Part shown: piece by piece, positions 34,567 through 46,826 of the stretch | How the letters are laid out: every line of letters begins with the position of its first letter | Numbering within the stretch: position 1 is the stretch's first letter | Assembly (NCBI GenBank): GCA_963741355.1 | Contig: CAVUIG010000019.1 | Span: 186,001 to 250,000, forward strand | Length of the DNA: 64,000 nt | Reading direction: 5' to 3' | DNA from: CAIWHR01 sp963741355 | GTDB lineage: Bacteria > Pseudomonadota > Gammaproteobacteria > Burkholderiales > Casimicrobiaceae | Made by a program: the position numbers and the translations under genes | Notes under the pieces: model-generated | Database searches by the model: none | What the model was told of the DNA's origin: nothing | Seen by the model: only the letters and a program-made list of their open reading frames with translations

Positions 34567-36533
34567 TCAGAAAACCTCGTCGACCATTGCCTGAAAACGG
34601 CCGATCGAAAAATCGGGCCTGAGCCGAAGCAGCTCAGCTTTGCTGGCCGCAGCTTTCTGCAACTCGCCTGACTGCGCGTAAGCCGCCGTCAGATTGAGAT
34701 ATTCCACCCACCATCCCGCACAGCAGGGCGGCTTTCTCACAGAACGGCGCGGCGATCGCGTAATTGGCGCGGTAGATTTCGACGGCGCAAGCCACGCGCG
34801 AGGTCGCGCCATCGACATTTTGATCGATGGCACTCGCTTGATCGAGGAAGGCAATGCCGTTGTCCGGCTCGCCATCGAGGACCGCTTCACAACGCCGCCT
34901 CCGCAAGAAACAGCTTGGAGGTCGGGTCGAGTTGCCGAGCTGTTGCATTGGCCTGCTTCGCCGCATCGTGCCTTCCGAGCCAAAGCAATGCACTCTCCCG
35001 CATCAACCAGGCATATGCGTCCCGTGGGTCGAGCTGGACTGCGCGGGCCGAGTCCCGGTCGAACTCTCGCGCAAGAGACTCGTAGTCGGCTCGCGGGTTG
35101 TTCCAGAGCTCTTGCTCAAACGTCCACGCGCGGCCGATGAGAGCGGCTGTGAGGCCAGGATCCATGCGCAGCGCTTCCTCATACAGTTTTCTCGCCGCGA
35201 GGTTCCTTTCCAGATCGGCAAAGCTGTTGATCCGCAGTACATCGGCCCGAAGGACAAAATCCATCGCGCTGGCGTCCGGTGATCCGGCCGTCCGCATTCG
35301 CGCGCCGCCGCTCGGCCTGTTTGAATGACAGTCGGTCAAGCGCAGCGTAAGACTCGAAACAAGCTCATTCTCGTCGGCGGGACCCCTTTGCTGGGGCAAT
35401 TCCAGGCGATCGCTCCAGACTTGGGTTGCGCCGGTGGTTTCCACCAACTGAATGTTCACGACGGTTCTGTCGCCGACGGGGCGTATGTCGCCCACGACGA
35501 GATAACGTACGTTGAGCTCCCGGCCCGCCGACCGGGCATCGACAGCCTTGTCCTTGTAGCCCGAGACGCGACCGTCCGAGACGACCTTGGCGCTGCGCAC
35601 GCTCCTGGCGATACCGGCCGCCAGATCTCTGCTGACGGTCTCGCCCAGACGGTCGTCGGCGGCCGTGGTGCCAAGAGTACCGAAGGGCAACACCGCGACG
35701 CGACATTGCGGGAGGCTGCGCGCTTTTCACCGATCCACCGGCGGCCGGCCGCGTCCCTGGCGCTTCCGAACGGCAGTCCTCCGTTCAGCACGAATATCGC
35801 TGCGCCGATCAGGACGACGAGTGCAACGGCAACGACCGCGAAGGAGCGTCTTCTGTCGCCGTAGCATCCGAATCGCCTTGTAACCGGACGACCATGTCGA
35901 ATCCGTCGCGGCACCGGATTCGAGCGTCACCCGGAACACGCGGATCGGTCTGGCGATGTTCTTGACCTGCTGCTCACCGATGTCCTCGAAGCCTACATCG
36001 AGGCTCCCGTGCACCTGCTCGCGCACCGCGGCCGATACGCAGATGCCGCCTGGTTCGGCCAGCGCTTCCAGACGCGCCGCGACATTGACGCCGTCGCCCG
36101 CAATGTCGGTGCCATCCACGATGATGTCGCCAAGGTTGATGCCGATCCGGAATTCGATGCGCTCGTCGGGAGATTTCATCTGGTTGTCGACGCGCATCGC
36201 CCGCTGCACGTCGATCGCGCAGCGGAGCGCGGCGTCCGCACTGCTGAATTCGAGCAGCATCCCGTCGCCCGCGGTCTTGACGACCCGGCCGCCATGTTCG
36301 GCAACTTTCGGATCGACGACGCTTTCCCGAATCTCGCGCAGGAGCGCAAAGGCTCCGCTTTCGTCGCGCTCCATGTGCCGGCTGAAGCCGACCACGTCCG
36401 CGACGAGGATGGCGGCGAGCCTGCGGGCGACGGCGCTTGGATTCACGGTCGGCTCTGCGTCATTTGAGAGCGGGGAGGCTGAACCGTAGCATAGGGCCGG
36501 GTTGGGCCGGGACGGAAGTCCTGAATCCGCCAT
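34567..36533 (-). CDS. Class III adenylate cyclase with membrane segment and TPR-like region (at least four frameshifts)
   Basis: Read across frames: N-terminal nucleotide cyclase domain with RRLAAILVADVVGFSRHMER (first metal-binding Asp), VKTAGDGMLLEFSSADAALR (second Asp) and DIAGDGVNVAARLEALAEPG; a transmembrane helix AVVAVALVVLIGAAIFVLNG; then RVAVLPFGTLG, the start of the usual periplasmic or cytosolic TPR-containing half (KLYEEALRMDPGLTAALIGR; LNLTAAYAQSGELQKAAASK). This is the layout of cyclase-TPR proteins common in proteobacteria. Breaks lie near 35870, 35705, 34895 and 34715. The start is uncertain: ATG 36533 or a GTG about 25 codons later. It may be a real pseudogene, as the breaks are dense. 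Confidence 0.7.
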
Positions 36534-36672
36534 CGAGTCGAGCGGCTTTCGTTTCTGAGGAAAATTGCGAGGTGGCCCAGGGTGGTGTTCGTCACCTCCG
36601 CGAGCGGACGCGTAGAATCGCATCCGGACGCTCCGGGCGATCGACACCGGGTGCCACTCAAGGGAGAACCCA

Positions 36673-37194
36673 ATGCAATTCATGAAGAAGATGGTGCTGT
36701 TCGTCGCAGCGATTGGCTGTGCTCACGGGCATCGCGCCCATGGCGGCAGCGGCGAATGACGCCGCGGCCACGATCCGCGCCAACACGGCGGCCTGGATCA
36801 AGGCCTACAACGCCGGCAACGCGGATGCCATCGTCCCGCTGTATGCGGAAGATGCGGTGATCATGCCGCCGGGTGCACCTCTTGCGCGCGGTCACGCCGC
36901 GATCAAGCAGTTTCTCGTGAAGGACATTGCCGGCGCGCAGGCCGCCGGCGTCGCGCTCGTCCTGACTGGAAAGGACGACGTCGGCATCTCAGGCGATCTG
37001 GCCTGGCACTCCGGCACCTACTCGGTGACCGACAAGGCCGGCAAGACGGTCGACACGGGCAAGTACTGGAGGTATCCCGCAAGAAAGGCGGGAAGTGGCA
37101 CATGATCCGCGACATCTGGAACTCGGATGCACCGCCTCCGGCTCCGGCCGCCGCGCCAACTCCCGCAGCCGCGCCGGCGGCCCCGAAAAAGTAA
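36673..37194 (+). CDS. Exported SnoaL/DUF4440-like protein (two frameshifts)
   Basis: About 173 residues. Signal peptide MQFMKKMVLFVAAI then AVLTGIAPMAAAAND after an extra G near 36705. The NTF2/SnoaL-like domain is seen in TRANTA-type ATIRANTAAWIKAYNAGNAD, VPLYAEDAVIMPPGAP, GHAAIKQFLVKDI and LAWHSGTYSVTDKAGKTVDT. A lost C near 37070 breaks the frame at GKYL; the tail continues KKGGKWHMIRDIWNSD and ends in a Pro/Ala stretch and PKK. GGGAG before ATG 36673 supports the start. Such proteins are often annotated as ketosteroid-isomerase-like with unknown ligand. Confidence 0.75.
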
Positions 37195-37273
37195 TCGGGA
37201 ACGCACGGGAACAGGCAGGACTCGCGAATGGCCCCGACCGGGGCCATTCGTTTGGTGTGGCAACCGCGGAGCG

Positions 37274-37769
37274 CTATTTCGCCGCGGGCTTCGCGCCCGG
37301 CTCGGGGTGAATGTTGTCGACCCAATGCACCTCTTCCGGATTGGGTTCGACATTGGGCAGATCGAGATTGACGACGACGGGGTCCTGGCCGCTTCGGCAC
37401 AGCACGCACGACAGCGGCTCGTCATCGCTCGCGTTGATCTCCTGATGCGGGACGAAGGGCGGCACGTAGATGAAGTCGCCCGGACCCGCCTCGGCAACGA
37501 ACTCGAGACGGTCGCCCCATCTCATCCGCGCGCGCCCGCTGACGACGTAGATCACGCTCTCGACCGGGCCGTGATGGTGCGCGCCGGTCTTCGCCTTCGG
37601 ATGGATCACCACGGTGCCCGCCCAGATCTTCTCGGCGCCGGCGCGCGCATGCGTGATCGCCGCCGCGCGATTCATCCCCGGCGTCTGCGGCGTGTTGGTG
37701 TCGAGCTCGCCCGCCTTGACGACGCGAACGCCGCGCAGGCGCCATTTCGATCCGGCGGGCGTCGGTCAT
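37274..37769 (-). CDS. Cupin-domain protein (frameshifted)
   Basis: About 164 residues. The cupin metal site is GAHHHGPVESVIYVVSGRAR (His-His-His/Glu) with second motif GDFIYVPPFVPHQE (Pro and His). It probably folds as a small metal-binding barrel; enzymatic role unknown. One extra G near 37747 (ATCGAAATGG for ATCAAATGG) separates MTDARRI from KWRLRGVRVVKAGELDTN. The ATG at 37769 overlaps the stop of the Bug-type binding protein gene upstream (ATGA), so the pair is cotranslated and may serve the same catabolic substrate. Confidence 0.8.
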
Positions 37770-38716
37770 TTGGCGAGCCCCAGCGCCTTCGCGGCATTCA
37801 GGTATTCCTGCGAGCGCTCCTTCATGAACGCGGGCACCATTTCCAGCGTGATGTCGGTGACCTCGAAGCCGCCCTCCTGCATCCGCTTGCGGAGCTCGGG
37901 ATCCTTGTTGACCGCGTCCATCATGTCGGAGACCTGCTTGCGCACCGCTTGCGGCGTCGACTTCGGCACGCCGATGCCGCGGTAGGCGCCGTCGACCCAG
38001 TTGAGCCCGAGCTCGCGAAACGTCGGAACGTCGGGAAACTGCGGCAGCCGCTTCTCGGTCGCGACGGCGAGCATCCGCATCTTGCCCTTCTGCTGGATCG
38101 CGAGCGTCGAATACGACATCGCCGCGGAGACGTGCCCGCCCAGGATCGACGCGATCATCTCGCCCGTTCCCTTGAATGGGACGTACGTGGTGCGGATGCC
38201 CATCTCGCGGTCGAGGCGCACCGTGGCGATGTGATTGGCGGAGTTCGTGCCCGATCCGGCGATCGACACCGCCTCGGGCTTCTCCTTCGCCGCCTTGACG
38301 AGGTCGGCGAGCGTCTTGAACGGGCTGTCCGCGGCGACGATGATCGCATCGGGCGTGTAATGGAAGAAATAGACGGGCGTCACGTCCTCGGTCCGGAACG
38401 ACGCGTCGGGCTCGAGCGGCTGCAGGACGATATGCGGAAGATTGACGCCGACGATCGTGTAGCCGTCGCCCGGCATGCTGTTCATCTGCGACCAGGCGAG
38501 CGCGCCGCCGGCGCCCGCCTTGTTGATGACGACCATCTCCTGCTTGTACTTCGCCGAGAACACCTGCGCCTGCAGCCGCGCCGCGATGTCGGACTCGCCG
38601 CCCGGCGTGAACGGGACGACGTACTGGACCGGCTTGTCCGGATAGGCCTGCGCGAGCGCCGAGAATGCGAGCGCGGCAATCGCGGCGGCATGACGAACGG
38701 TCTTTCCGGGAGTCAT
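37766..38716 (-). CDS. Tripartite tricarboxylate transporter binding protein, Bug family
   Basis: 316 residues with signal peptide (TPGKTVRHAAAIAALAFSAL, cleavage near AQAYP). Typical Bug motifs: YPDKPVQYVVPFTPGGESDI at the mature start, VVINKAGAGGALAW, then GVNLPHIVLQP and FKGTGEMIASILGGHVSAAM, and GVPKSTPQAVRKQVSD. These periplasmic proteins bind carboxylates or aromatic acids for a TctAB-type importer; membrane subunits are not nearby, as is usual for the expanded Bug family of betaproteobacteria. Cotranslated with the downstream cupin. Intact. Confidence 0.9.
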   Translation of the reverse strand: MTPGKTVRHAAAIAALAFSALAQAYPDKPVQYVVPFTPGGESDIAARLQAQVFSAKYKQEMVVINKAGAGGALAWSQMNSMPGDGYTIVGVNLPHIVLQPLEPDASFRTEDVTPVYFFHYTPDAIIVAADSPFKTLADLVKAAKEKPEAVSIAGSGTNSANHIATVRLDREMGIRTTYVPFKGTGEMIASILGGHVSAAMSYSTLAIQQKGKMRMLAVATEKRLPQFPDVPTFRELGLNWVDGAYRGIGVPKSTPQAVRKQVSDMMDAVNKDPELRKRMQEGGFEVTDITLEMVPAFMKERSQEYLNAAKALGLAK

Positions 38717-38954
38717 TGCGATTCCAGGTCGAGGTTTCGGATGGATGAGCAGGAGTCAGTCGGCGACGAACCGGATTTCACACCTGCCGCGACCGCGCCG
38801 CAAGGGGGTGGCGTCGCTCAGCCGTGCAGGGCGCCGTAGAGCCGGGGATTGCGCGCGCCTCCATGCGCGCATAATTTTGGCGACCGTGCACGACGAGGCG
38901 GGCAATTGACGTACCGTTGCGGCCCCGCGCCGCGGCACCCGACAGGAGGATCCC

Positions 38955-39368
38955 ATGAGCAACCGATTGCGCAAGGTGGACTACTTCTACACGATGCTCC
39001 CGAATCGCGCCGGACAGGGCGCGAAGATCATGGACGCGCTGGCAAGGGACGGCGTCAACCTGCTGGCGTTCTCCGGGTTCCCGAGCGGGAAGGGCGCGCA
39101 GCTCGACCTCGTTCCCGAGGATTCGTCCAAGCTCCGCCGCGCCGCGAAGAGGCTCGGCGTCAAATTGAGCAAGAAGAAGAGCGGATTCCTGTACCACGGC
39201 GCCGACAAAGTCGGGGCAATGACGAAAATTCTCGACGCGCTCGCGGTGGCCCGCATCAACGTGACGGCAGTGGATGCGGTGACGAGCGGCGGCGGGCGCT
39301 TCGGCGCGATCTTCTGGGTCAAGCAGAAGGCCGTGGCGAAAGCCGCGAAAGTCCTGCGCGCGCGCTGA
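38955..39368 (+). CDS. ACT-domain-like small regulatory protein
   Basis: 137 residues made of two similar ACT-type halves: FYTMLPNRAGQGAKIMDALA with GVNLLAFSGFPSGKGAQLDL, and GADKVGAMTKILDALAVARI with VTAVDAVTSGGGRFGAIFWV. A Lys-rich link (KLSKKKSG) joins them. ACT pairs bind small ligands, usually amino acids; no enzyme domain is attached. GGAGG lies ten bases before ATG 38955. The 238-base gap upstream is divergent from the Bug-type gene and shows no gene. Intact. Confidence 0.8.
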   Translation: MSNRLRKVDYFYTMLPNRAGQGAKIMDALARDGVNLLAFSGFPSGKGAQLDLVPEDSSKLRRAAKRLGVKLSKKKSGFLYHGADKVGAMTKILDALAVARINVTAVDAVTSGGGRFGAIFWVKQKAVAKAAKVLRAR

Positions 39369-39442
39369 AGCCCGGCGCCTGATCGCGCGCGGCAGCGCCT
39401 GATCCGGACCCGTTCCGGCGCGGGCGCCCGCGCGCCGCCGCG

Positions 39443-42113
<2,671 letters not shown>

Positions 42114-42140
42114 GGCTTCGGCATCGCTGTTGCGGATCCG

Positions 42141-42160
42141 CTCTCCCGCGCGCGGGAGAG
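42141..42160. repeat. Perfect 20-bp palindrome between the two metH parts
   Basis: CTCTCCCGCGCGCGGGAGAG is a perfect inverted repeat in the 131-base spacer of the metH transcript. In RNA it would form a 10-bp stem or intermolecular pair; there is no U-run, so it is more likely a REP-like repeat or an mRNA-stability element than an intrinsic terminator. Confidence 0.7.
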
Positions 42161-42244
42161 GTTCGAAATGGGGGCAGGTCAAGCGAAGACGGCCCGTGGC
42201 ACGAGCATCGTCCCCGCGCACGCGGGTCGGGCAGGTCCGCGTGG

Positions 42245-43283
42245 CTACGCCGCCTCCGCCAGGTCCTCGCGCGGCAGCGCGCGCGGCGGAAGGCTCTTCA
42301 CCGCTTCGGCGATCGCGCGGATGTGCGCCGGCGTCGTGCCGCAGCAGCCGCCGACGAGATTGACGAAGCCGCTCTTCGCGAAATCCTCGATCAGCCGCGC
42401 CGTCTCGGCGGGCGTCTCGTCGTAACCGGTGTCGGACATCGGGTTCGGCAGGCCGGCATTCGGGTAGCAGGAAACGTAGGTGTCCGCGACCCGCGCCATC
42501 TCCTCGATGTACGGCCGCATCAGCGCGGCACCGAGCGAGCAGTTGATGCCGACCGCGAGCGGGCGGATGTGGCGGACCGAATTCCAGAACGCCTCGGTGG
42601 TCTGCCCGGACAGCGTGCGCCCCGACGCATCGGTGATCGTCCCCGACACGACGACGGGAAGCCGTTGCCCCGCTCGGGTGAAGAAATCATCCAGCGCGAA
42701 GAGCGCCGCCTTGCCGTTCAGCGTGTCGAAGATCGTCTCGACCAGGAAGAGATCCACGCCGCCCTCGGCGAGCGCCTCGATCGCTTCTCCGTACGCGGCG
42801 ACGAGCTCGTCGAACGAGACGTTGCGGGCGCCCGGATCGTTGACGTCCGGCGAGATCGACGCGGTGCGGTTGGTCGGCCCGAGCGCGCCGGCGACGAAGC
42901 GCGGCCGGTCCGGCGTCTTCGCGGTCCACGCGTCGGCGCATTCGCGTGCGATCCGCGCCGCGGCGACGTTGATCTCGCGCACGCGGTCCTGCAGCCGGTA
43001 ATCGGCCTGAGCGATCGACGTCGCGTTGAAAGTGTTGGTCTCGATGATGTCGGCGCCGGCCTCGAGATAGGCGTCGTGAATCGCGCGGATCACGTCGGGC
43101 CGCGTCAGCACCAGGAGATCGTTGTCGCCCTTGAGATCGTGCGAATGGCCGGCAAAGCAGGCGCCGCGGTACTCGGCCTCGCCCAGCCGGTAGCCCTGGA
43201 TCATCGTGCCGGTCGCCCCGTCGAGGACGAGGATGCGCTTTTCCAGCAGGGCATTCGAGTTGCGCGGTGCGATCCGGTTGCAT
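42245..43283 (-). CDS. metH: Methionine synthase MetH, homocysteine methyltransferase part (frameshifted near start)
   Basis: About 346 residues, the zinc-dependent homocysteine-binding barrel that takes the methyl group from methylcobalamin. Motifs: LVLDGATGTMIQGYRLGEAE, IETNTFNATSIAQADY, AVGINCSLGA and the zinc cysteines VGGCCGTTPAHIRAIAE. The start is taken as ATG 43283 (MQPDRTAQLE), which joins ALLEKRILVLDG if one extra T near 43256 is removed; this matches the usual TAQLEALL opening of MetH. Without that correction the frame extends upstream to 43405 through non-coding-looking sequence. No cobalamin riboswitch is recognisable upstream. Confidence 0.9.
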
Positions 43284-43446
43284 GGCGGTCTGATTCCGGC
43301 GAGTTGACCGGCCGCGGGCGGCGGGCCGGACGGAAATTCTAACATCGCCCGTGGGGGATTCGGCCGACGCCGCCATTCCCAGCCGGTTATATGGACGTCG
43401 CGCAAAGTGATATCGGATGGGGCGCCGCCCGTGCTAAATTTGCCGG

Positions 43447-43833
43447 ATGAAGCATCTCAAGCCAAAAGAGGCCTACCAGTTTCTCCAGGAGAATCCGTCC
43501 GCGGTGTTCGTCGACTGCCGCAGCGAGATGGAGTTCTATTTCGTCGGCCACCCGATCGGCGCGCAGCACGTCGCCTGGAACGACGGGCCGGACTGGGAGA
43601 TCAATCCGCATTTCGTCGGCCAGGTGAAGAAGGTGGCGAGCATGAACCGCCCGGTGGTGCTGATCTGCCGCAGCGGCCATCGCTCGATCGACGCGGGCAT
43701 CGCGCTGGAGAACGCCGGCTTCACCGAGGTCTACAACGTCCTCGAAGGGTTCGAGGGCCCGCTCGACGAGGAGCATCACCGCGGGACCCACTCCGGCTGG
43801 CGCATGGAAGGCCTGCCGTGGGAGCAGCTGTAG
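43447..43833 (+). CDS. Rhodanese-like sulfurtransferase
   Basis: 128 residues, single rhodanese domain: VFVDCRSEMEFYFVGHPIGA, then the catalytic loop VLICRSGHRSIDAG whose Cys carries the persulfide, and VYNVLEGFEGPLDEEHHRGT. Single-domain rhodaneses transfer sulfane sulfur to cyanide, thiols or biosynthetic partners. It diverges from metH. Its TAG stop (43831-43833) abuts the inverted-repeat element that follows. Intact. Confidence 0.9.
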   Translation: MKHLKPKEAYQFLQENPSAVFVDCRSEMEFYFVGHPIGAQHVAWNDGPDWEINPHFVGQVKKVASMNRPVVLICRSGHRSIDAGIALENAGFTEVYNVLEGFEGPLDEEHHRGTHSGWRMEGLPWEQL

Positions 43834-43978
43834 AACCCTTCCCAAAAATGGCTGCGCGCCCCGATTGCTTTGTCGTGTCCTCGCTCGCCCCTCGCTGTAC
43901 CTTCTGAGTACTATCTCGGGGCTCGCTGCGGGCCTTCGCGCACTCGGGGCTGCTCGCGAGATTTTTGGCAAGGGTTCT
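43832..43978. repeat. Second MITE-like inverted-repeat element, 147 bp
   Basis: Left end AGAACCCTTCCCAAAAAT (43832-43849) and right end ATTTTTGGCAAGGGTTCT (43961-43978) are inverted copies with 17 of 18 bases matching. The centre contains GTACCTTCTGAGTAC, and GCGAGC/GCTCGC motifs recur on both arms, so the element could fold into a long hairpin. It carries no gene. It lies directly after the rhodanese stop and 67 bases before the methyltransferase gene and may end transcription. It differs in sequence from the element at 1890-2163. Confidence 0.7.
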
Positions 43979-44045
43979 TGCCCCTGACGCGGCGTCGCCT
44001 CCGCTGGTGTAGGCTCTCGCGGTTCCCACTTGGGCACGGTTCCCG

Positions 44046-44804
44046 ATGGCCGCCTACGGCCGAGTCTGCACGCTCTTCTACGACGCCGACAAGCCGCGCG
44101 CCTCCGATGCCGAAGCCGCCTGGTATGCGCAGCGGCTGCCGCGTGACGCGGGGCCGTCGCTCGAAGTGATGTCGGGCTCCGGCCGGCTGCTGATTCCTCT
44201 GATGCAGCTGGGACTCAACGTCCACGGCGCCGACGCGTCGCCGGCGATGCTCGCGAGCTGCGAGGCGCGGCTCGGGGCGGCGGCGCTGACGACGCCGCTG
44301 TTCCGGCAGGATGCCGTCACGCTCAACCTGCCCTTTCGCTACGCCGCCGCGTTCGTTGCCGCCGGATCGTTCCAGCTCCTGGTCGACCCGATCGCCGCGC
44401 AGAAGGCGCTCGAGCGCATTCGCGCGCACCTCGTCGCTCCGGGCGTGCTGCTGATGGACCTCTACGTCCCCGCCGAAGCCGCGCATCCGCCCGGCGCGCC
44501 GGTCGTCCACGTGCAGACCGTCACGCTGCCGGACGGAACGAAGATCGCGCGCCGGTCCGAGACGTCCGTCGACGCCGAGGGCAGGCGTATCGACATCCGG
44601 AGCCGCTACGAGCAGCGCCAACGCACGACGGTCATCGCCCGCGAGGACGAGACGCTCGCGCTGACGTGGTACACCGAGGAGGAGATCGTCGCGCTGCTCC
44701 GCGACGCGGGGTATCGCGATGTGACCGTCGGGCCGCCGGCCTGGCAGGTCGGCGACGAGACGCCGGAGGACGAAAGGCGATTTTCGGTCAGCGCGTTGGC
44801 GTGA
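44046..44804 (+). CDS. Class I SAM-dependent methyltransferase
   Basis: 252 residues. Motif I is SLEVMSGSGRLLIPLMQLGL, acidic loop VHGADASPAMLASCEARL, then FRQDAVTLNLPFRYAAAFVA and FQLLVDPIAAQKALERIRAH with LVAPGVLLMDLYVPAE. The C-terminal part (SRYEQRQRTTVIAREDETLA) is typical of small-molecule methyltransferases. Substrate unknown. It overlaps the convergent GNAT gene by 17 bases at the 3' end. Intact. Confidence 0.82.
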   Translation: MAAYGRVCTLFYDADKPRASDAEAAWYAQRLPRDAGPSLEVMSGSGRLLIPLMQLGLNVHGADASPAMLASCEARLGAAALTTPLFRQDAVTLNLPFRYAAAFVAAGSFQLLVDPIAAQKALERIRAHLVAPGVLLMDLYVPAEAAHPPGAPVVHVQTVTLPDGTKIARRSETSVDAEGRRIDIRSRYEQRQRTTVIAREDETLALTWYTEEEIVALLRDAGYRDVTVGPPAWQVGDETPEDERRFSVSALA

Positions 44805-45312
44805 CCGCGATCGCCCGGTCAAGGGAAAGCGACATGTACACGACGCCCGGAAGCGGATTGTCGTAGTAGGGCGCGCAGGCGCGAAACCCCAGCGCGCCAT
44901 AGAGCGCGCGCGCGCTTTGCATCCAGTCGAGCGTGTCGAGCTTGAGCTCGGCGTAACCGATCGCGCGCGCGTCGGCGACGAGCCGCTCGGCGAGGCGCCG
45001 TCCCCAGCCCGCGTTGCGCGCCGCCGGCCGGACGTAGAGCCGTTTCACTTCGCCCACGCCGGCAGCAGCATCGCCATCGACCGCGTCGAGCGGACGCAGC
45101 GCAATGCAGCCGAACGCTTCGCCCGGAGGGCCGGCGAGCAGCAGCCGGCCGCGCGGGCGCGCGTAGGCCCCGGGCAGCGTCGCGAGCTCCTCGTCGAAAC
45201 CCTGGAAGCAGAGGTCGACGCCGAGCCACTGCGCGTATTCGACGAACAAGGCGCGAGCCTGCGCCACGTCGTCCGGTGTCGTGGCCTCGCGAATCGTCGC
45301 CTGCGCGCTCAT
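44788..45312 (-). CDS. GNAT-family N-acetyltransferase
   Basis: 174 residues from ATG 45312 (MSAQATIREATTPDD). The acetyl-CoA site is VKRLYVRPAARNAGWGRRLA, followed by AIGYAELKLDTLDWMQSARA and LYGALGFRACAPYYDNPLPG, the usual GNAT C-terminal motif. It would acetylate a small amine or protein N-terminus; substrate unknown. A longer start (45336) is possible but lacks conservation. Convergent overlap with the methyltransferase gene. Intact. Confidence 0.85.
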   Translation of the reverse strand: MSAQATIREATTPDDVAQARALFVEYAQWLGVDLCFQGFDEELATLPGAYARPRGRLLLAGPPGEAFGCIALRPLDAVDGDAAAGVGEVKRLYVRPAARNAGWGRRLAERLVADARAIGYAELKLDTLDWMQSARALYGALGFRACAPYYDNPLPGVVYMSLSLDRAIAVTPTR

Positions 45313-45364
45313 CGTGATCGGATCACGCCGCAGCATGCGATCGACTTGCGTCCAAGTCCGGCGC

Positions 45365-46018
45365 TCAGCCAGCCGGTTTGTCGCAACTGCCGATTCGCAA
45401 TTCGCTGCCGGGGTACGCCGACGACAATTCCTTGATCCGGGCGGCCGCGCCGGTCTGCGGATCGCGGACGATCAGCGTTGTCTGCACGACCGTCTGCTGC
45501 CGTGTGCCGACCTTGACGCCGTTGATGCCGCGTTTCGTCAGCGCCGACTGCTGGGCATTGGCGGCGTCCTCGGTGCGCCAGGCGCCGAGCGCGATCGCGA
45601 AGCGCTGGGCGCCGCCGTCGACCACGAAGGCGTCGCTGAGCCCGTCCGCCTTCAATTCGTCGAGACGCTTGCCGGCGGCAGCCTTGGTCGGGAATGGCGG
45701 AATGAAGGTCCAGAACGCCATCGGCGCGTCGACCTTCTTCTGAGTGACGAGCTTGCCGAGGCCAAGCGGATCGAGGTCGGCGAGCGCCCGCGTGCGGTCG
45801 CCGTCGGAGAACGGCCCCCATTCGAGGCAGACGTCGGCGAGCGACGCGGCCTTGGCCGGCCCGAGCGCCGCCACTTCCTGCGGCGTCAGCAGCTTTATCT
45901 TGTCCGGCTGGATCTGTTGCGTGAGCCGGAAGCTCTCGCCGCCGCTCGCGCCGTCGAGGTAGGTGAACCCGAGCAGCGTCAGGTTGGCGAGGACGAGGAG
46001 GATGACGACGGTGCGCAT
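45365..46018 (-). CDS. SPOR-domain membrane protein
   Basis: 217 residues with one N-terminal helix (TVVILLVLANLTLLGFTYL) and a periplasmic part. The SPOR-type region, which binds denuded septal glycan, covers about residues 98-168 (FWTFIPPFPTKAAAGKRLDE; RFAIALGAWRTEDAANAQQS). Two Cys (ADVCLEWGPF, IGSCDKPAG) could pair. The gene follows coaX by 45 bases on the same strand, an arrangement common in Burkholderiales. Likely in cell-wall or division function. Intact. Confidence 0.82.
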   Translation of the reverse strand: MRTVVILLVLANLTLLGFTYLDGASGGESFRLTQQIQPDKIKLLTPQEVAALGPAKAASLADVCLEWGPFSDGDRTRALADLDPLGLGKLVTQKKVDAPMAFWTFIPPFPTKAAAGKRLDELKADGLSDAFVVDGGAQRFAIALGAWRTEDAANAQQSALTKRGINGVKVGTRQQTVVQTTLIVRDPQTGAAARIKELSSAYPGSELRIGSCDKPAG

Positions 46019-46063
46019 AGGGTGAGGACTATCAAATGCCGTGCGCGCCGCAGCGGCGCCGCG

Positions 46064-46826
46064 CTATTCGAGCGAAATCGGAACCCCCGCGAGCGCCAGC
46101 ACGCCCTCCAGCACCAGATTATCCACGACCTCGATCGGCGGGTTAAGGTGCGGCGCGATTTCGGGCGCCGCGCCGCCCGCGAGATAGACGCGCACCTGCG
46201 CCGGATTCGTGTCGACCTGCCGGCGCATCTGCTCGACGGCGCCGCATACCGCCTGCATCGCGCCTGAGTAGATCGCGTCGGCCGTGTTGTCGGGAAACTC
46301 GCGGAATTCGCCGGGCGGCACGCCGAGCGCGGCGGTGTTCTCGGCGAGCGCGCGCAGCATGAGCCGCATTCCCGGCAGGATGAAGCCGCCGCGGAACGTG
46401 CCCTCGGCGTCGAGCGAGTCGATGGTGACGGCGGTGCCGGCGTTGACGACGACGCACGCCGGGGGAAAGAGGTCGGTCGCGATCGCGCGCTGGCGCGCGG
46501 CGCACAGCGACGCCCATCGATCGGAACCGAGCTGCGCCGGACGCTCATACTGGTTGACGACGCCGCAGGCCGATTCCGTCGGCGATGAGCCACTCGGGGA
46601 CGACGCGCCAGCGCGCGAGCTGCGCCTCGACGCGCACGCGGGCCGCCTCGCCCGCGACGTTCACGCCGACGGCGCGAAGCGGGCGCGACAGGTGGTGCCA
46701 GTCGCGCAGCGCCAGCGTTCCGATCTCGTTGTTCGGCGTGACGCCGAGCGTGTGCCATCCGTGCGGACCCGCAAGGCCCCACTTCATCCGGCTGTTGCCG
46801 ACGTCGAGGGCGAGGATGAGGCTCAC
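46064..46826 (-). CDS. coaX: Type III pantothenate kinase CoaX (frameshifted)
   Basis: First step of coenzyme A synthesis, ATP-dependent phosphorylation of pantothenate. The GTG start at 46826 gives SLILALDVGNSRMKWGLAG, the family's phosphate-binding opening. Further: RPAQLGSDRWASL, VVVNAGTAVTIDSLDAEGTF with the catalytic Asp region, and GGFILPGMRLMLRALAENTA. About 254 residues. One extra C near 46570 (GGCCTGCGGC for GGCTGCGGC) causes a premature stop after the first 90 residues. Upstream lies birA (88-base gap), which often accompanies coaX, sometimes fused. Confidence 0.9.

Noticed and set aside
38778..39442. Long open frame continuing past the metH stop on the minus strand
   Set aside because: High GC leaves long shadow frames open; the ACT-domain gene on the plus strand occupies 38955-39368 and the shadow has Arg/Ala-rich low-complexity sequence with no motif.
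42141..42160. Intrinsic terminator between the metH parts
   Set aside because: The stem is strong but there is no U-run after it in either direction.
43284..43446. Cobalamin riboswitch upstream of metH
   Set aside because: The gap is short (163 bases) and no B12-box-like sequence can be seen on the minus strand.
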